A program made the position numbers and the translations under genes. From positions 374,850 to 438,849 of the forward strand of contig NZ_FNHV01000008.1 in NCBI RefSeq assembly GCF_900103585.1: a stretch of DNA of 64,000 nt, given 5' to 3'. Positions 1-8,410 of this stretch are shown here, in pieces (the first letter of the stretch is position 1; every line of letters starts with the position of its first letter). The notes under the pieces are model-generated. The model was not told the DNA's origin and did no database searches. It saw only the letters and a program-made list of their open reading frames with translations. The stretch is from Streptomyces sp. cf386. GTDB lineage: Bacteria > Actinomycetota > Actinomycetes > Streptomycetales > Streptomycetaceae.

Positions 1-119
1 CCGTGCACGAGGATCACCGTCGGCTGCCCGGGGTCGCCCAGCTCGGCGACGCACAGCTCGACCCCGCCGGTCCGCACCCGGCGCTCACGCGCGCCCTGAA
101 GAGTCACCGGCACCGTCAC
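1..119 (-). CDS. alpha/beta-hydrolase fold protein, N-terminal end only
   Basis: Only the first 39 or so codons are inside the window. Read from GTG at 119 they give a short N-terminus, then 'GVELCVAELGDPGQPTVILV' and the start of an HG turn, which is the first strand and oxyanion region of an alpha/beta-hydrolase. The GTG overlaps the TGA of the upstream M24 peptidase gene (GTGA, 116-119), so the two are translationally coupled. Some Streptomyces proteins with this N-terminus carry a short-chain dehydrogenase domain behind the hydrolase domain; that part lies outside the window, so the full architecture is unknown. Confidence 0.6.
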   Translation of the reverse strand, partial: MTVPVTLQGARERRVRTGGVELCVAELGDPGQPTVILVH

Positions 120-967
120 TTCTCCTCCGCCCAGCGCCGCACATGCGGCAGATCGTCGTCCAGCCAGAAGGCGCTCTCCTCGGGATCCCCGGAGTCGGTC
201 ACGACGAGGATCTCCTCGAACTTCGCGCCCGTACCCCGGAACCCGAGATGCGGTTCGACCGCCCACAGGCCCGGCTGCGGGGGATGGTCCGAGAAGCGGT
301 ACGGCGACCACAGCGGGGACCAGCCCTCGCGGTGACCGTGCAACGCGTCGCCCGCCAGGCCCTTCAGGGACTGGGTGCCGAACCCGAAGATATGCGCTGA
401 CCAGCGGCGTTGCCGTACCCGGTCGACCTTGTGCGCGATCACACCGAAGGGATAGGCACGGTGCCGGTTGGCGTAGCCCTGGCGGACCATGAGCCGGTCC
501 ACGTCCTCGTAGATCTCCCGCAGCGGCCGTCGCTCGCGCACCTCGCGCAGGATCAGCTCCCGGTGCGCCTCCAGGTCGGCCATCAGCTTGTCCTGCACCG
601 GGTTGATGCCGAGCGAGCCCGAGTAGCCGATGTCGGCCGTGTAGCCGTCGTACACGGGAGCCATGTCCAGGATGAACGGCATCCCGGGCTCCAGACGGCG
701 GTTGGTCGGGAAGAACTGCAAGGGGATGCGGAAGTTCACGAACGCCGTGCGGTCCCCGAACCAGGCGAAGGGCAGATGGAACCAGTCCCGCACCCCCCGC
801 TCACGCAGCCACTCGCGCTGCATGCGCGCCGCCTCGCGCTCGGTGATGCCCGGCTCCAGCTGTGCCGCCACGGCCTCCGCGCACTCGTACGCCAGCCGCT
901 GGACCCGTCTGAATCCGTGCAATTCATCGGATTCCGTACGGAGTTCGCCTGTCACCGCCGTAGTCAT
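116..967 (-). CDS. M24-family metallopeptidase (Xaa-Pro peptidase-like)
   Basis: A 283-residue protein related to creatinase/aminopeptidase P (pita-bread fold). Metal-site signatures are visible: 'FILDMAPVYDGYTADIGYSG' carries the two Asp ligands, 'HRAYPFGVIAHKV' supplies a His region, and 'WAVEPHLGF' near the C-terminus supplies a Glu. It starts with the variable N-terminal half 'TESDELHGFRRVQRLAYECA'. I chose ATG 967 (MTTAVTGEL) over the longer frame to 1021 because a purine-rich GGGGCGGTGGC precedes it. Its last bases overlap the downstream hydrolase gene, so both are probably one transcript. Substrate unknown; cytoplasmic, as no signal peptide is seen. Confidence 0.85.
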   Translation of the reverse strand: MTTAVTGELRTESDELHGFRRVQRLAYECAEAVAAQLEPGITEREAARMQREWLRERGVRDWFHLPFAWFGDRTAFVNFRIPLQFFPTNRRLEPGMPFILDMAPVYDGYTADIGYSGSLGINPVQDKLMADLEAHRELILREVRERRPLREIYEDVDRLMVRQGYANRHRAYPFGVIAHKVDRVRQRRWSAHIFGFGTQSLKGLAGDALHGHREGWSPLWSPYRFSDHPPQPGLWAVEPHLGFRGTGAKFEEILVVTDSGDPEESAFWLDDDLPHVRRWAEEK

Positions 968-1228
968 GCCACCGCCCCACTTTGTCCACGCTGACTGCGG
1001 TACGTGCCCGTAACTTGACACTGGCGAATGTGACAGTTGTTAGAGGCTGCGTCAATAGGGCTGCCGAGGGCTGTGGAAAACCCCGCTGCCAGGCCCGCCG
1101 ATGGGGAGAACCAGGGCCGCGTTGTTCGACCTCAGGGTGACCCCTAGGTGCCCGTACATCTGGAGTCTGACCTCAAGACAGCTCTACGGGGTGACGACCG
1201 GCGTGGTCCGCGTCACTACCTTCGAAGC
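968..1228. promoter_or_regulatory. divergent promoter region between M24 peptidase and ABC operon
   Basis: 261 bp separate the divergent starts at 967 and 1229. On the minus strand TTGACG (about 1051-1056) with CACATT 17 bp further is a weak sigma-70-like pair for the peptidase gene. On the plus strand TTGACA lies at 1015-1020, but no good -10 follows at normal spacing. No clear operator palindrome was found. Confidence 0.3.
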
Positions 1229-2224
1229 GTGACTGTGATCGCGACCGAAAGCCTGAGCAAGCGGTTCCCCAGGGTGACCGCGCTTGACCGGCTCTCCGTG
1301 GACGTCGGGCCCGGTGTGACCGGACTCGTCGGAGCCAATGGAGCCGGCAAGTCCACACTGATCAAGATCCTGCTGGGTCTGTCCCCCGCCACCGAGGGCC
1401 GAGCCGAAGTGCTCGGACTCGATGTCGCCACCAAGGGCGCCACCATCCGCGAGCGGGTGGGGTACATGCCGGAGCACGACTGCCTGCCGCCCGACGTCTC
1501 GGCCACCGAGTTCGTCGTGCACATGGCCCGCATGTCCGGCCTGCCGCCCACCGCCGCGCGCGAGCGCACAGCGGACACGCTGCGCCATGTCGGTCTGTAC
1601 GAGGAGCGCTACCGCCCCATCGGCGGCTACTCGACCGGCATGAAGCAGCGCGTGAAGCTGGCGCAGGCCCTGGTCCACGACCCGCAGCTGGTCTTCCTCG
1701 ACGAGCCGACCAACGGCCTCGACCCGGTCGGCCGCGACGACATGCTCGGCCTCATCCGCCGTATCTACACGGACTTCGGCATCTCGGTCCTGGTCACCTC
1801 GCACCTCCTGGGCGAACTGGAGCGCACCTGCGACCACGTCGTCGTGGTCGACGGCGGCAAGCTCCTGCGCTCCAGCTCCACCACCGATTTCACCCAGACC
1901 ACGACGACCCTCGCCATCGAGGTCACCGACACCGACGCACACCCGGACGGCACCCGCGCGGTGCGCGAGGCGCTCCACGCGCGCGGGGTGGACGTTCTCG
2001 ACGGCAGCGGCGGCCTCCCGGGCGCCGGACACATCCTGTTGCTCACCGCACAGAGCGACGAGACCTACGACCTGGTGCGGGACGTGGTCGCCGACCTCGG
2101 CCTCGGCCTGGTGCGCATGGAACAGCGCCGGCACCACATCTCCGAGGTCTTCACGGACACCGAGCAGGGCAGCGAACAGAGCACCGACGCACAGCGGAAG
2201 GAGGCGGTCGGCCATGGCGGTTGA
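1229..2224 (+). CDS. ABC-2 type transporter ATP-binding protein (first pair)
   Basis: ATPase subunit of 331 residues. Walker A 'GANGAGKST' is near residue 36, the signature 'YSTGMKQRVKLAQALVHD' near 135, and Walker B plus D-loop 'LVFLDEPTNGLDP' follow, then a switch His in 'TSHLLGELE'. The C-terminal ~100 residues are an accessory domain typical of ABC-2 drug or lipid exporters. GTG 1229 is preferred over the longer open frame to 1148 because the protein family starts at 'VTVIATESLSKRF'. The 3' end overlaps the permease gene by 11 bp, so the pair is co-translated. The substrate cannot be read from sequence. Confidence 0.9.
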   Translation: MTVIATESLSKRFPRVTALDRLSVDVGPGVTGLVGANGAGKSTLIKILLGLSPATEGRAEVLGLDVATKGATIRERVGYMPEHDCLPPDVSATEFVVHMARMSGLPPTAARERTADTLRHVGLYEERYRPIGGYSTGMKQRVKLAQALVHDPQLVFLDEPTNGLDPVGRDDMLGLIRRIYTDFGISVLVTSHLLGELERTCDHVVVVDGGKLLRSSSTTDFTQTTTTLAIEVTDTDAHPDGTRAVREALHARGVDVLDGSGGLPGAGHILLLTAQSDETYDLVRDVVADLGLGLVRMEQRRHHISEVFTDTEQGSEQSTDAQRKEAVGHGG

Positions 2225-3137
2225 GCACCCCGTAGCGACGACTTCGGGTGACCAGACCCGTATCCACAACATCGGCTACCGCGCGTACGACGGCCCCCGC
2301 CTCGGCCGCTCCTACGCCACCCGCTCGCTCTACTCGCAGTCCCTGCGCGGCGCCTACGGCCTCGGCCGCTCGGTGAAGTCCAAGGTGCTGCCGATGCTGC
2401 TGTTCGTGGTGATGTGCGTGCCCGCGGCCATCATGGTCGCCGTCGCGGTCGCCACCAAGGCCAACGACCTGCCCGTCGACTACACGCGCTACGCGATCGT
2501 CATGCAGGCCGTCATCAGCCTCTACGTCGCCTCCCAGGCGCCCCAGTCCGTCTCCCGCGACCTGCGCTTCAAGACCGTCCCGCTGTACTTCTCGCGGCCC
2601 ATCGAGACCGCCGACTACGTACGGGCGAAGTTCGCGGCGCTGGCCTCCGCGCTGTTCCTCCTCACGGCGACTCCCCTCCTGGTGCTCTACGTGGGCGCGC
2701 TGCTGGCCAAGCTCGACTTCGCCGACCAGACCAAGGGATTCGCACAGGGACTCGTCTCCGTGGCACTGCTCTCACTGCTGTTCGCAGGCATCGGCCTGGT
2801 CATCGCGTCGGTCACCCCGCGCCGCGGCTTCGGCATCGCCGCCGTGATCGCCGTCCTGACCATCTCCTACGGCGCCGTGTCCACGCTCCAGGCCATTGCC
2901 GACGCGCAGTCCCTCGACGGCGGCGGCAGCAGCGGCGCCATCGCCTGGATCGGCCTGTTCTCGCCGATCACGCTCATCGACGGAGTGCAGTCCGCCTTCC
3001 TGGGCGCGAGCTCCGCGTTCCCCGGCGGGGTGGGCCCGAGCAACGGCGAAGGCGTCGTCTACCTCCTCGTCACCCTGGGCCTGATCGCCGCCAGCTACGG
3101 CCTCCTCATGCGCCGCTACCGAAAGGTCGGACTGTGA
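2214..3137 (+). CDS. ABC-2 type transporter permease (first pair)
   Basis: A 307-residue integral membrane protein with about six hydrophobic segments (for example 'VLPMLLFVVMCVPAAIMVAV' near residue 63 and 'LLSLLFAGIGLVIASV' near 190). The N-terminus contains 'IHNIGYRAYDGPRLGR', a conserved cytoplasmic motif in this permease group. A strong GGAGG ribosome-binding site lies inside the end of the ATPase gene upstream of ATG 2214. It is followed by a GTGA overlap with the second ATPase. Together with the preceding gene it should form a homodimeric or heterodimeric exporter. Confidence 0.88.
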   Translation: MAVEHPVATTSGDQTRIHNIGYRAYDGPRLGRSYATRSLYSQSLRGAYGLGRSVKSKVLPMLLFVVMCVPAAIMVAVAVATKANDLPVDYTRYAIVMQAVISLYVASQAPQSVSRDLRFKTVPLYFSRPIETADYVRAKFAALASALFLLTATPLLVLYVGALLAKLDFADQTKGFAQGLVSVALLSLLFAGIGLVIASVTPRRGFGIAAVIAVLTISYGAVSTLQAIADAQSLDGGGSSGAIAWIGLFSPITLIDGVQSAFLGASSAFPGGVGPSNGEGVVYLLVTLGLIAASYGLLMRRYRKVGL

Positions 3138-4045
3138 CCACGCTCACCATCGACCACGTCTCCCGCTGGTTCGGCAACGTGGTCGCCGTCAACGACGTCA
3201 CCATGACCATCGGCCCCGGCGTCACCGGCCTCCTCGGCCCGAACGGCGCCGGAAAGTCCACCCTCATCAACATGATGGGCGGCTTCCTGGCCCCCTCCAC
3301 CGGCACCGTCACCCTCGACGGCCAGCAGGTGTGGCGCAACGAGGCCATCTACAAGCACATCGGCATCGTCCCCGAGCGCGAAGCGATGTACGACTTCCTC
3401 ACCGGCCGCGAATTCGTCGTCGCCAACGCCGAGTTGCACGGCCTGGGCGCCAAGGCCGCCCAAAAGGCCCTGGCCACCGTCGAGATGGAGTACGCGCAGG
3501 ACCGCAAGATCGCGACGTACTCCAAGGGCATGCGCCAGCGCGTGAAGATGGCATCCGCCCTGGTCCACAACCCCTCGCTGCTCCTCCTGGACGAGCCCTT
3601 CAACGGCATGGACCCGCGCCAGCGCATGCAGCTCATGGACCTGCTGCGACGCATGGGCGACGAGGGACGCACAGTGCTGTTCTCGTCCCACATCCTCGAA
3701 GAGGTCGAGCAACTCGCCTGGCACATCGAAGTGGTCGTCGCCGGACGGCACGCGGCCAGCGGCGACTTCCGCAAGATCCGCCGCCTGATGACCGACCGCC
3801 CACACCGCTACCTGGTGCGCTCCAGCGACGACCGCGCCCTCGCGTCCGCGCTGATCGCCGATCCGTCGACCTCCGGCATCGAGGTCGACCTGGCCGAGGG
3901 TGCGTTGCACATCCAGGCCGTCGACTTCGGCCGCTTCACCGCCCTGCTGCCCAGGGTGGCGCGCGACCACGGCATCCGCCTGCTCACGGTCTCGCCGTCG
4001 GACGAGTCCCTCGAGTCCGTCTTCTCGTATCTCGTCGCGGCGTAG
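3134..4045 (+). CDS. ABC-2 type transporter ATP-binding protein (second pair)
   Basis: A 303-residue ATPase with Walker A 'GPNGAGKST', signature 'YSKGMRQRVKMASALVHNP', Walker B 'LLLLDEPFNGMDP' and H-loop 'SSHILEEVE', followed by a ~90-residue C-terminal domain. GTG 3134 overlaps the TGA of the preceding permease (GTGA). It is a clear paralogue of the ATPase at 1229, so the operon looks like a duplicated ATPase-permease unit. Whether the two pairs make one mixed transporter or two separate ones is not decided by sequence. Confidence 0.9.
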   Translation: MTTLTIDHVSRWFGNVVAVNDVTMTIGPGVTGLLGPNGAGKSTLINMMGGFLAPSTGTVTLDGQQVWRNEAIYKHIGIVPEREAMYDFLTGREFVVANAELHGLGAKAAQKALATVEMEYAQDRKIATYSKGMRQRVKMASALVHNPSLLLLDEPFNGMDPRQRMQLMDLLRRMGDEGRTVLFSSHILEEVEQLAWHIEVVVAGRHAASGDFRKIRRLMTDRPHRYLVRSSDDRALASALIADPSTSGIEVDLAEGALHIQAVDFGRFTALLPRVARDHGIRLLTVSPSDESLESVFSYLVAA

Positions 4046-4055
4046 GAGGCCCAAG

Positions 4056-4775
4056 ATGTACGACCCCACAGTCGCCCGGCTCACCTACCGAGCCCTGCTC
4101 GGCCGCCGCCGGGCCCTCATCCTGGGCGCGTTGCCGCTCCTGCTCATCGTCATCTCCGTGCTGGTCCGCCTCCTCGCCGGAGCCGACGACCAGACCGCGT
4201 CGGACCTGCTCGGCGGGCTCGCACTCGCCACCATGGTGCCGATCATCGGCGTCATCGCCGGCACGGGCGCGATCGGACCGGAGATCGACGACGGCTCCGT
4301 GGTGTACCTGCTGTCCAAGCCGGTGAAACGGCCCACGATCATCTTCACCAAGCTGATCGTGGCGATCGCCGTCACGATGGTGTTCTCGGCACTGCCCACC
4401 TTCATCGCCGGATTCATCCTCAACGGCAACGGCCAACAGATCGCCGTCGCCTACACGGTCGCCGCGCTCGTCGCCTCCATCGCTTACGCCGCGCTCTTCC
4501 TGCTCCTCGGCACGGTGTCCCGGCACGCGGTGGTCTTCGGGCTCGTCTACGCGCTCGTCTGGGAGGCCCTGTTCGGCTCCCTGGTGCCGGGTGCGCGCAC
4601 GCTGAGCGTCCAGCAGTGGTCGCTGGCGGTGGCACAGAAGGTCGCCGGCGGAGACATGGTGACGTCGGACGTCGGGCTGACCACGGCGACGGTGCTGCTG
4701 GCCGCGGTCACCGTGCTCGCGACCTGGTACGCAGGGCAGAAGCTGCGGTCGCTGACGCTGGCGGGCGAGGAGTAG
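4056..4775 (+). CDS. ABC-2 type transporter permease (second pair)
   Basis: A 239-residue membrane protein starting 'MYDPTVARLTYRALLGRRRA', with about six membrane spans, including 'ALILGALPLLLIVISVLVRL' near residue 20 and 'ALATMVPIIGVIAGTGAIGP', the typical intramembrane gate region of ABC-2 permeases. GGAGG at 4045-4049 gives ideal spacing to ATG 4056. It is shorter than the first permease and has only distant similarity. It is the last gene of the ABC operon and is followed by a strong hairpin terminator at 4805-4836. Confidence 0.87.
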   Translation: MYDPTVARLTYRALLGRRRALILGALPLLLIVISVLVRLLAGADDQTASDLLGGLALATMVPIIGVIAGTGAIGPEIDDGSVVYLLSKPVKRPTIIFTKLIVAIAVTMVFSALPTFIAGFILNGNGQQIAVAYTVAALVASIAYAALFLLLGTVSRHAVVFGLVYALVWEALFGSLVPGARTLSVQQWSLAVAQKVAGGDMVTSDVGLTTATVLLAAVTVLATWYAGQKLRSLTLAGEE

Positions 4776-4804
4776 ACGGGCGGGGAGCAGACGGGCGAGG
4801 AGTG

Positions 4805-4836
4805 AAGAGCCGGGCCCCTGCCGGGGCCCGGCTCTT
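4805..4836 (+). terminator. intrinsic terminator of the ABC operon
   Basis: A perfect 14-bp stem, AAGAGCCGGGCCCC (4805-4818) and GGGGCCCGGCTCTT (4823-4836), with loop TGCC. It lies 29 bp after the permease stop. No U-tract follows, which is usual in Streptomyces. Confidence 0.85.
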
Positions 4837-4902
4837 GACGGGGACTTCACTTCTGTCCGGGCACACTGGGCAAAAGCGGATCTTCGGCTGAGAGGAACGG
4901 AG

Positions 4903-5103
4903 ATGGCAGACGATTGGGACGACCTCGTCCTGGACGAGGACTTCGTACGGTCCGCCGAGACGTCCGAGCCGTCCGCCCGGGCCCGGATGCTCGCCGAGCG
5001 CTGGCGCCGGGAGGAGCCCGAGCCGCAGCCGTGGCGCTCGGACGAACCGCCTGCCGGCTGGTTCTTCAGCAAGGCGCGGCGGCGCAAGTGGCGGCGGCGT
5101 TGA
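4903..5103 (+). CDS. small conserved acidic/basic hypothetical protein
   Basis: A 66-residue protein. The N-terminal half is acidic ('MADDWDDLVLDEDFVRSAE'), the middle is helical ('ARARMLAERWRREE'), and the C-terminus is strongly basic ('WFFSKARRRKWRRR'). AGAGGAACGGAG upstream supplies a ribosome-binding site for ATG 4903. No known domain is recognised. The split charge pattern would suit binding to nucleic acid or to another protein, but that is inference. It is separated from the ABC operon by the terminator and has its own leader of about 65 bp. Confidence 0.65.
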   Translation: MADDWDDLVLDEDFVRSAETSEPSARARMLAERWRREEPEPQPWRSDEPPAGWFFSKARRRKWRRR

Positions 5104-5214
5104 TCCCCGTACGGCCGTTTTAATCGGTGGCGCCCAACTCGGCGTACAGGCAGCATGGTTGTGTCGAAGTCGCTGGTTGAGGCCGGCGCCGCGTTCTGGG
5201 AGAGGAGTTGGGCG

Positions 5215-5277
5215 ATGTCCATGCACGACAGTACGTTCAGCTCCCGACAGGGCAGTCCGCGGCGGGTTCCGGTGTAG
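5215..5277 (+). CDS. possible 20-residue serine-rich leader ORF before tRNA-Ser
   Basis: An ATG at 5215 after GAGAGGAGTTGGGCG encodes 20 residues, MSMHDSTFSSRQGSPRRVPV, ending at TAG 5275. Five residues are serine and three of those use AGT or AGC, the codons read by the tRNA-Ser(GCT) 92 bp downstream. Whether it is translated is unknown. It could equally be a chance frame with a good ribosome-binding site. Confidence 0.25.
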   Translation: MSMHDSTFSSRQGSPRRVPV

Positions 5278-5368
5278 TTACCCCACCGTCGACCCCGCTC
5301 CGCACACGGAGCTGCCCGGGGCGGCCGCTTCGAGCACGCGATGTCGCTCTCGCGTGGGCCGCCCACCC

Positions 5369-5456
<88 letters not shown>

Positions 5457-5630
5457 CGAGACGTTGCCACTGGGGCTTGGCCGAATTGCAGGGCTTGGGG
5501 TGCGTTGAGAAGGTACCGGCGCTGCAGGCCGTGCCCACCCGTTCCGCCTTGCGGAACGACTGCCCACGGCGGTTGCGGGGCACGATTGCCCGTGGCTATG
5601 GCGGACACGATGGCCGACAGCTACACATGC

Positions 5631-5700
5631 CCGTCAGCCGTCAGCCGTCAGCCGTCAGCCGTCAGCCGTCAGCCGTCAGCCGTCAGCCGTCAGCCGTCAG
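5631..5700. repeat. ten tandem copies of heptamer CCGTCAG
   Basis: Exactly ten uninterrupted units of CCGTCAG fill 5631-5700, in the 297-bp gap between the tRNA-Ser and the HAD gene, downstream of both. A palindrome CGTTCCGCCTTGCGGAACG lies just upstream (5538-5557). No reading frame in the repeat looks genuine. Perfect arrays of this kind usually vary in copy number between strains. Confidence 0.9.
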
Positions 5701-5753
5701 CCGGGGCCGAGCCGGATCGACGGCGGCCCCGCCCGGGGCCGGGATGACCGACG

Positions 5754-6557
5754 TCAGCCGAGCATCCGCTCCAACACCACCGCGATCCCGTCCTCCTCAT
5801 GGGAGGCCGTCACCTCGTTCGCCACCGCCTTGAGTTCCTCGTGGGCGTTGGCCATGGCCACCCCGTGTGCCGCCCAGGCGAACATCGGGATGTCGTTCGG
5901 CATGTCGCCGAAGGCGATCGTGTCGGCGGCCTTGAGGCCCAGGCGGCGGGCAGCCAGCGACAGTCCCGTTGCCTTCGAAAGGCCCAGGGGCAGCAGTTCC
6001 ACGATGCCCTCGCCCGCCATCGCCACCGTGACGAAGCCGCCCGCGGCCTGGCGGGCGGCCTGGGCAAGCTCGTCGTCCGACAGCTCCGGGTGCTGTATGT
6101 AGATCTTGTTCAGCGGGGCGGCCCACAGATCGGACACCTCCGTGAACGGGATCGACGGGAGGGTGCCCGTGACCGCGTAGCCGGGACCCACCAGGACGTC
6201 GCCGTCCAGACCGTCGCGGCTCGCCGCCAGGAACAGCGGGCCGACCTCCGCCTCGATCTTGGCCAGGGCCACGCCCGCCAGTTGGCGGTCCAGGGTGACC
6301 GAGGTCAGCAGGCGGTCCTCGCCGGCGTCGTAGACCTGTGCGCCCTGGCCGCAGACGGCGAGGCCCTGGTAGCCGAGGTCGTCGAGGATGGGCCGGGTCC
6401 ATGGGACGCCGCGGCCCGTGACGACGATGTGCGCGGCACCCGCCTCGGTGGCCGCGGCGAGGGCGTCACGGGTGCGGCGCGAGACCGACTCGTCGGAGCG
6501 CAGAAGCGTTCCGTCGAGGTCGGTCGCGATCAGCTGGTACGGGAAACCGGCACTCAC
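5754..6557 (-). CDS. HAD-superfamily (Cof-type) phosphatase
   Basis: A 267-residue hydrolase. Motif I is 'IATDLDGTLLRSDE' at residues 9-22 (nucleophile Asp), motif II the Thr in 'HIVVTGRG', and motif IV 'IAFGDMPNDIPMFAWA' near residue 215. The large C2-type cap between them is typical of Cof/YidA-like sugar-phosphate or FMN phosphatases; the substrate is unknown. GTG 6557 overlaps the TGA of serS (GTGA 6554-6557), so it is translationally coupled to seryl-tRNA synthetase, a conserved arrangement in Streptomyces. Confidence 0.9.
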   Translation of the reverse strand: MSAGFPYQLIATDLDGTLLRSDESVSRRTRDALAAATEAGAAHIVVTGRGVPWTRPILDDLGYQGLAVCGQGAQVYDAGEDRLLTSVTLDRQLAGVALAKIEAEVGPLFLAASRDGLDGDVLVGPGYAVTGTLPSIPFTEVSDLWAAPLNKIYIQHPELSDDELAQAARQAAGGFVTVAMAGEGIVELLPLGLSKATGLSLAARRLGLKAADTIAFGDMPNDIPMFAWAAHGVAMANAHEELKAVANEVTASHEEDGIAVVLERMLG

Positions 6558-7831
6558 TTGGCGACCGGCTCCAGGACCTCCCGGCCGCCCAGGTACGGGC
6601 GCAGCACCTCAGGGACCCGGACGGAGCCGTCGGCCTGCTGGTGGTTCTCCAGGATCGCCACGATCGTGCGCGGTACGGCGCACAGCGTGCCGTTCAGCGT
6701 CGCCAGCGGCTGCACCTTCTTGCCGTCGCGCATGCGGACGGACAGTCGGCGCGCCTGGAAGCCGTCGCAGTTGGAGGCCGAGGTCAGCTCGCGGTACTTG
6801 CCCTGGGTCGGGATCCACGCCTCGCAGTCGAACTTGCGGGACGCGGACGAGCCCAGGTCGCCCGAGGCCACGTCGATGACCTGGAAGGGCAGCTCAAGGC
6901 CGGTCAGCCACTGCTTCTCCCACTCCAGGAGCCGCTTGTGCTCGTTCTCCGCGTCCTCCGGGGCGACGTACGAGAACATCTCGACCTTGTCGAACTGGTG
7001 CACGCGGAAGATGCCCCGCGTGTCCTTGCCGTACGTGCCGGCCTCGCGACGGAAGCACGGCGAGAAGCCCGCGTAGCGCAGCGGCAGCTTGTCGGCGTCG
7101 AGGATCTCGTCCATGTGGTACGCGGCGAGCGGGACCTCAGAGGTGCCGACCAGGTAGTAGTCGTCCTTCTCCAGGTGGTAGACGTTCTCCGCAGCCTGGC
7201 CGAGGAAGCCCGTGCCCTCCATGGCGCGCGGGCGGACCAGCGCCGGGGTGAGCATCGGGATGAACCCGGCCTCGGAGGCCTGGGCGATCGCCGCGTTGAC
7301 CAGCGCCAGTTCCAGCAGGGCGCCCACACCGGTGAGGTAGTAGAAGCGGGAGCCGGACACCTTGGCGCCGCGCTCGACGTCGATGGCGCCCAGCGCCTCG
7401 CCGAGCTCCAGGTGGTCCTTGGGCTCGAAGCCCTCGGCGCCGAAGTCGCGGATGGTGCCGTGCGTCTCCAGCACGACGAAGTCCTCCTCGCCGCCGACCG
7501 GGACGTCGGGGTGCACGAGGTTGCCGAGCTGGAGTGCGAGGCGCTTGGTCTCCTCGTCGGCCTCGTTCTGCTCGGCGTCGGCCGCCTTGACGTCGGCGGC
7601 CAGCTGGCTCGCCTTCTTCAGCAGCTCGGCCTTCTCGTCGCCGGAGGCCTTGGGGATGAGCTTGCCGAGGCTCTTCTGCTCGGAACGCAGCTCGTCGAAG
7701 CGGACGCCGGACGACCTGCGCCGCTCGTCGGCAGACAGGAGGGAGTCGACGAGCGCGACGTCCTCTCCACGGGCGCGCTGCGAGGCGCGCACTCGGTCGG
7801 GGTCCTCACGGAGCAGGCGAAGGTCAATCAC
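6554..7831 (-). CDS. serS: seryl-tRNA synthetase
   Basis: Charges tRNA-Ser. 425 residues, the normal length. The N-terminal long coiled-coil arm that grips the tRNA-Ser variable arm covers about residues 30-105. The class II catalytic core follows: motif 2 in 'GFSPCFRREAGTYGKDT' and motif 3 in 'NGTLCAVPRTIVAILENH'. GTG 7831 is chosen because it yields the conserved start 'VIDLRLLREDPDRVRASQ'; the frame open to 8131 has no family similarity. It is followed by the coupled HAD gene, and three serine tRNAs lie in this window. Confidence 0.97.
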   Translation of the reverse strand: MIDLRLLREDPDRVRASQRARGEDVALVDSLLSADERRRSSGVRFDELRSEQKSLGKLIPKASGDEKAELLKKASQLAADVKAADAEQNEADEETKRLALQLGNLVHPDVPVGGEEDFVVLETHGTIRDFGAEGFEPKDHLELGEALGAIDVERGAKVSGSRFYYLTGVGALLELALVNAAIAQASEAGFIPMLTPALVRPRAMEGTGFLGQAAENVYHLEKDDYYLVGTSEVPLAAYHMDEILDADKLPLRYAGFSPCFRREAGTYGKDTRGIFRVHQFDKVEMFSYVAPEDAENEHKRLLEWEKQWLTGLELPFQVIDVASGDLGSSASRKFDCEAWIPTQGKYRELTSASNCDGFQARRLSVRMRDGKKVQPLATLNGTLCAVPRTIVAILENHQQADGSVRVPEVLRPYLGGREVLEPVAK

Positions 7832-8410
7832 GTGCCCAAGGCTACCGGGGTGGGGTGACAGGCCACGACTCACTATTCCGAACTGCGGCTTACGTTCCGT
7901 TATGCGGCAATTGCGAGACGTGTCAATAAAAAGTGTCTCACTCCCTGGAACGGGGCAGGGGCGTGGCGGCCGGTTGACTCGATTCCCTTGTGGAGAACGG
8001 GACTTGGGGCTCGGTTGTCCACAGGAATCCCCAGCCTCGGAAGAGTTATCCACAGGCTGTGTGGATGGGTTGTGGACTTCGGAATTGATCACTCCGTAAC
8101 GCGGCGGGCGAGCCGAGGATTCCCAGGGCAAACCCTACGTATCCCCACTTTCGAGTGGAAAGCGGTCGCCCCAAAGGATTGCCCAAAGGAAAAGAGTGGA
8201 CGAAGGGTGACTTGCGCGATGGTGGACGTCGACGGGCCCTGAGGAGCGATTTGTCGACAGGGTCATGCTTGTGTGTCGACTTGTCCCCAGGTCGAGTTGG
8301 AGTCCTGTGGATAACTCCTGTGGATAACGATAATCGGCTGGTAGTACCGGCATGAAACCCATGGCGAAGCCGGTCCGAAGCCGGTCCGAACCGGCAGACA
8401 CAAAAACCGT
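7832..8410. promoter_or_regulatory. gene-free serS-pheA interval with a DnaA-box cluster
   Basis: 579 bp without a credible gene. Perfect 9-mers of the DnaA-box consensus are TTGTCCACA (8015-8023, +), TTATCCACA (8046-8054, +), TGTGGATAA (8306-8314, -) and TGTGGATAA (8319-8327, -). Weaker matches lie at 7989-7997 (-) and 8060-8068 (-), with one-mismatch forms at 8251-8259 and 8281-8289. Two sub-clusters about 250 bp apart face each other in orientation. The serS promoter must also lie here, upstream of 7831. DnaA titration or transcription control is inference. Confidence 0.75.

Noticed and set aside
5631..5700. Heptamer array considered as CRISPR
   Set aside because: Units are only 7 bp with no spacers and no cas genes nearby.
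6554..8131. Longer 525-codon reading of serS
   Set aside because: The family N-terminus begins at 7831; the extension runs into the DnaA-box region.
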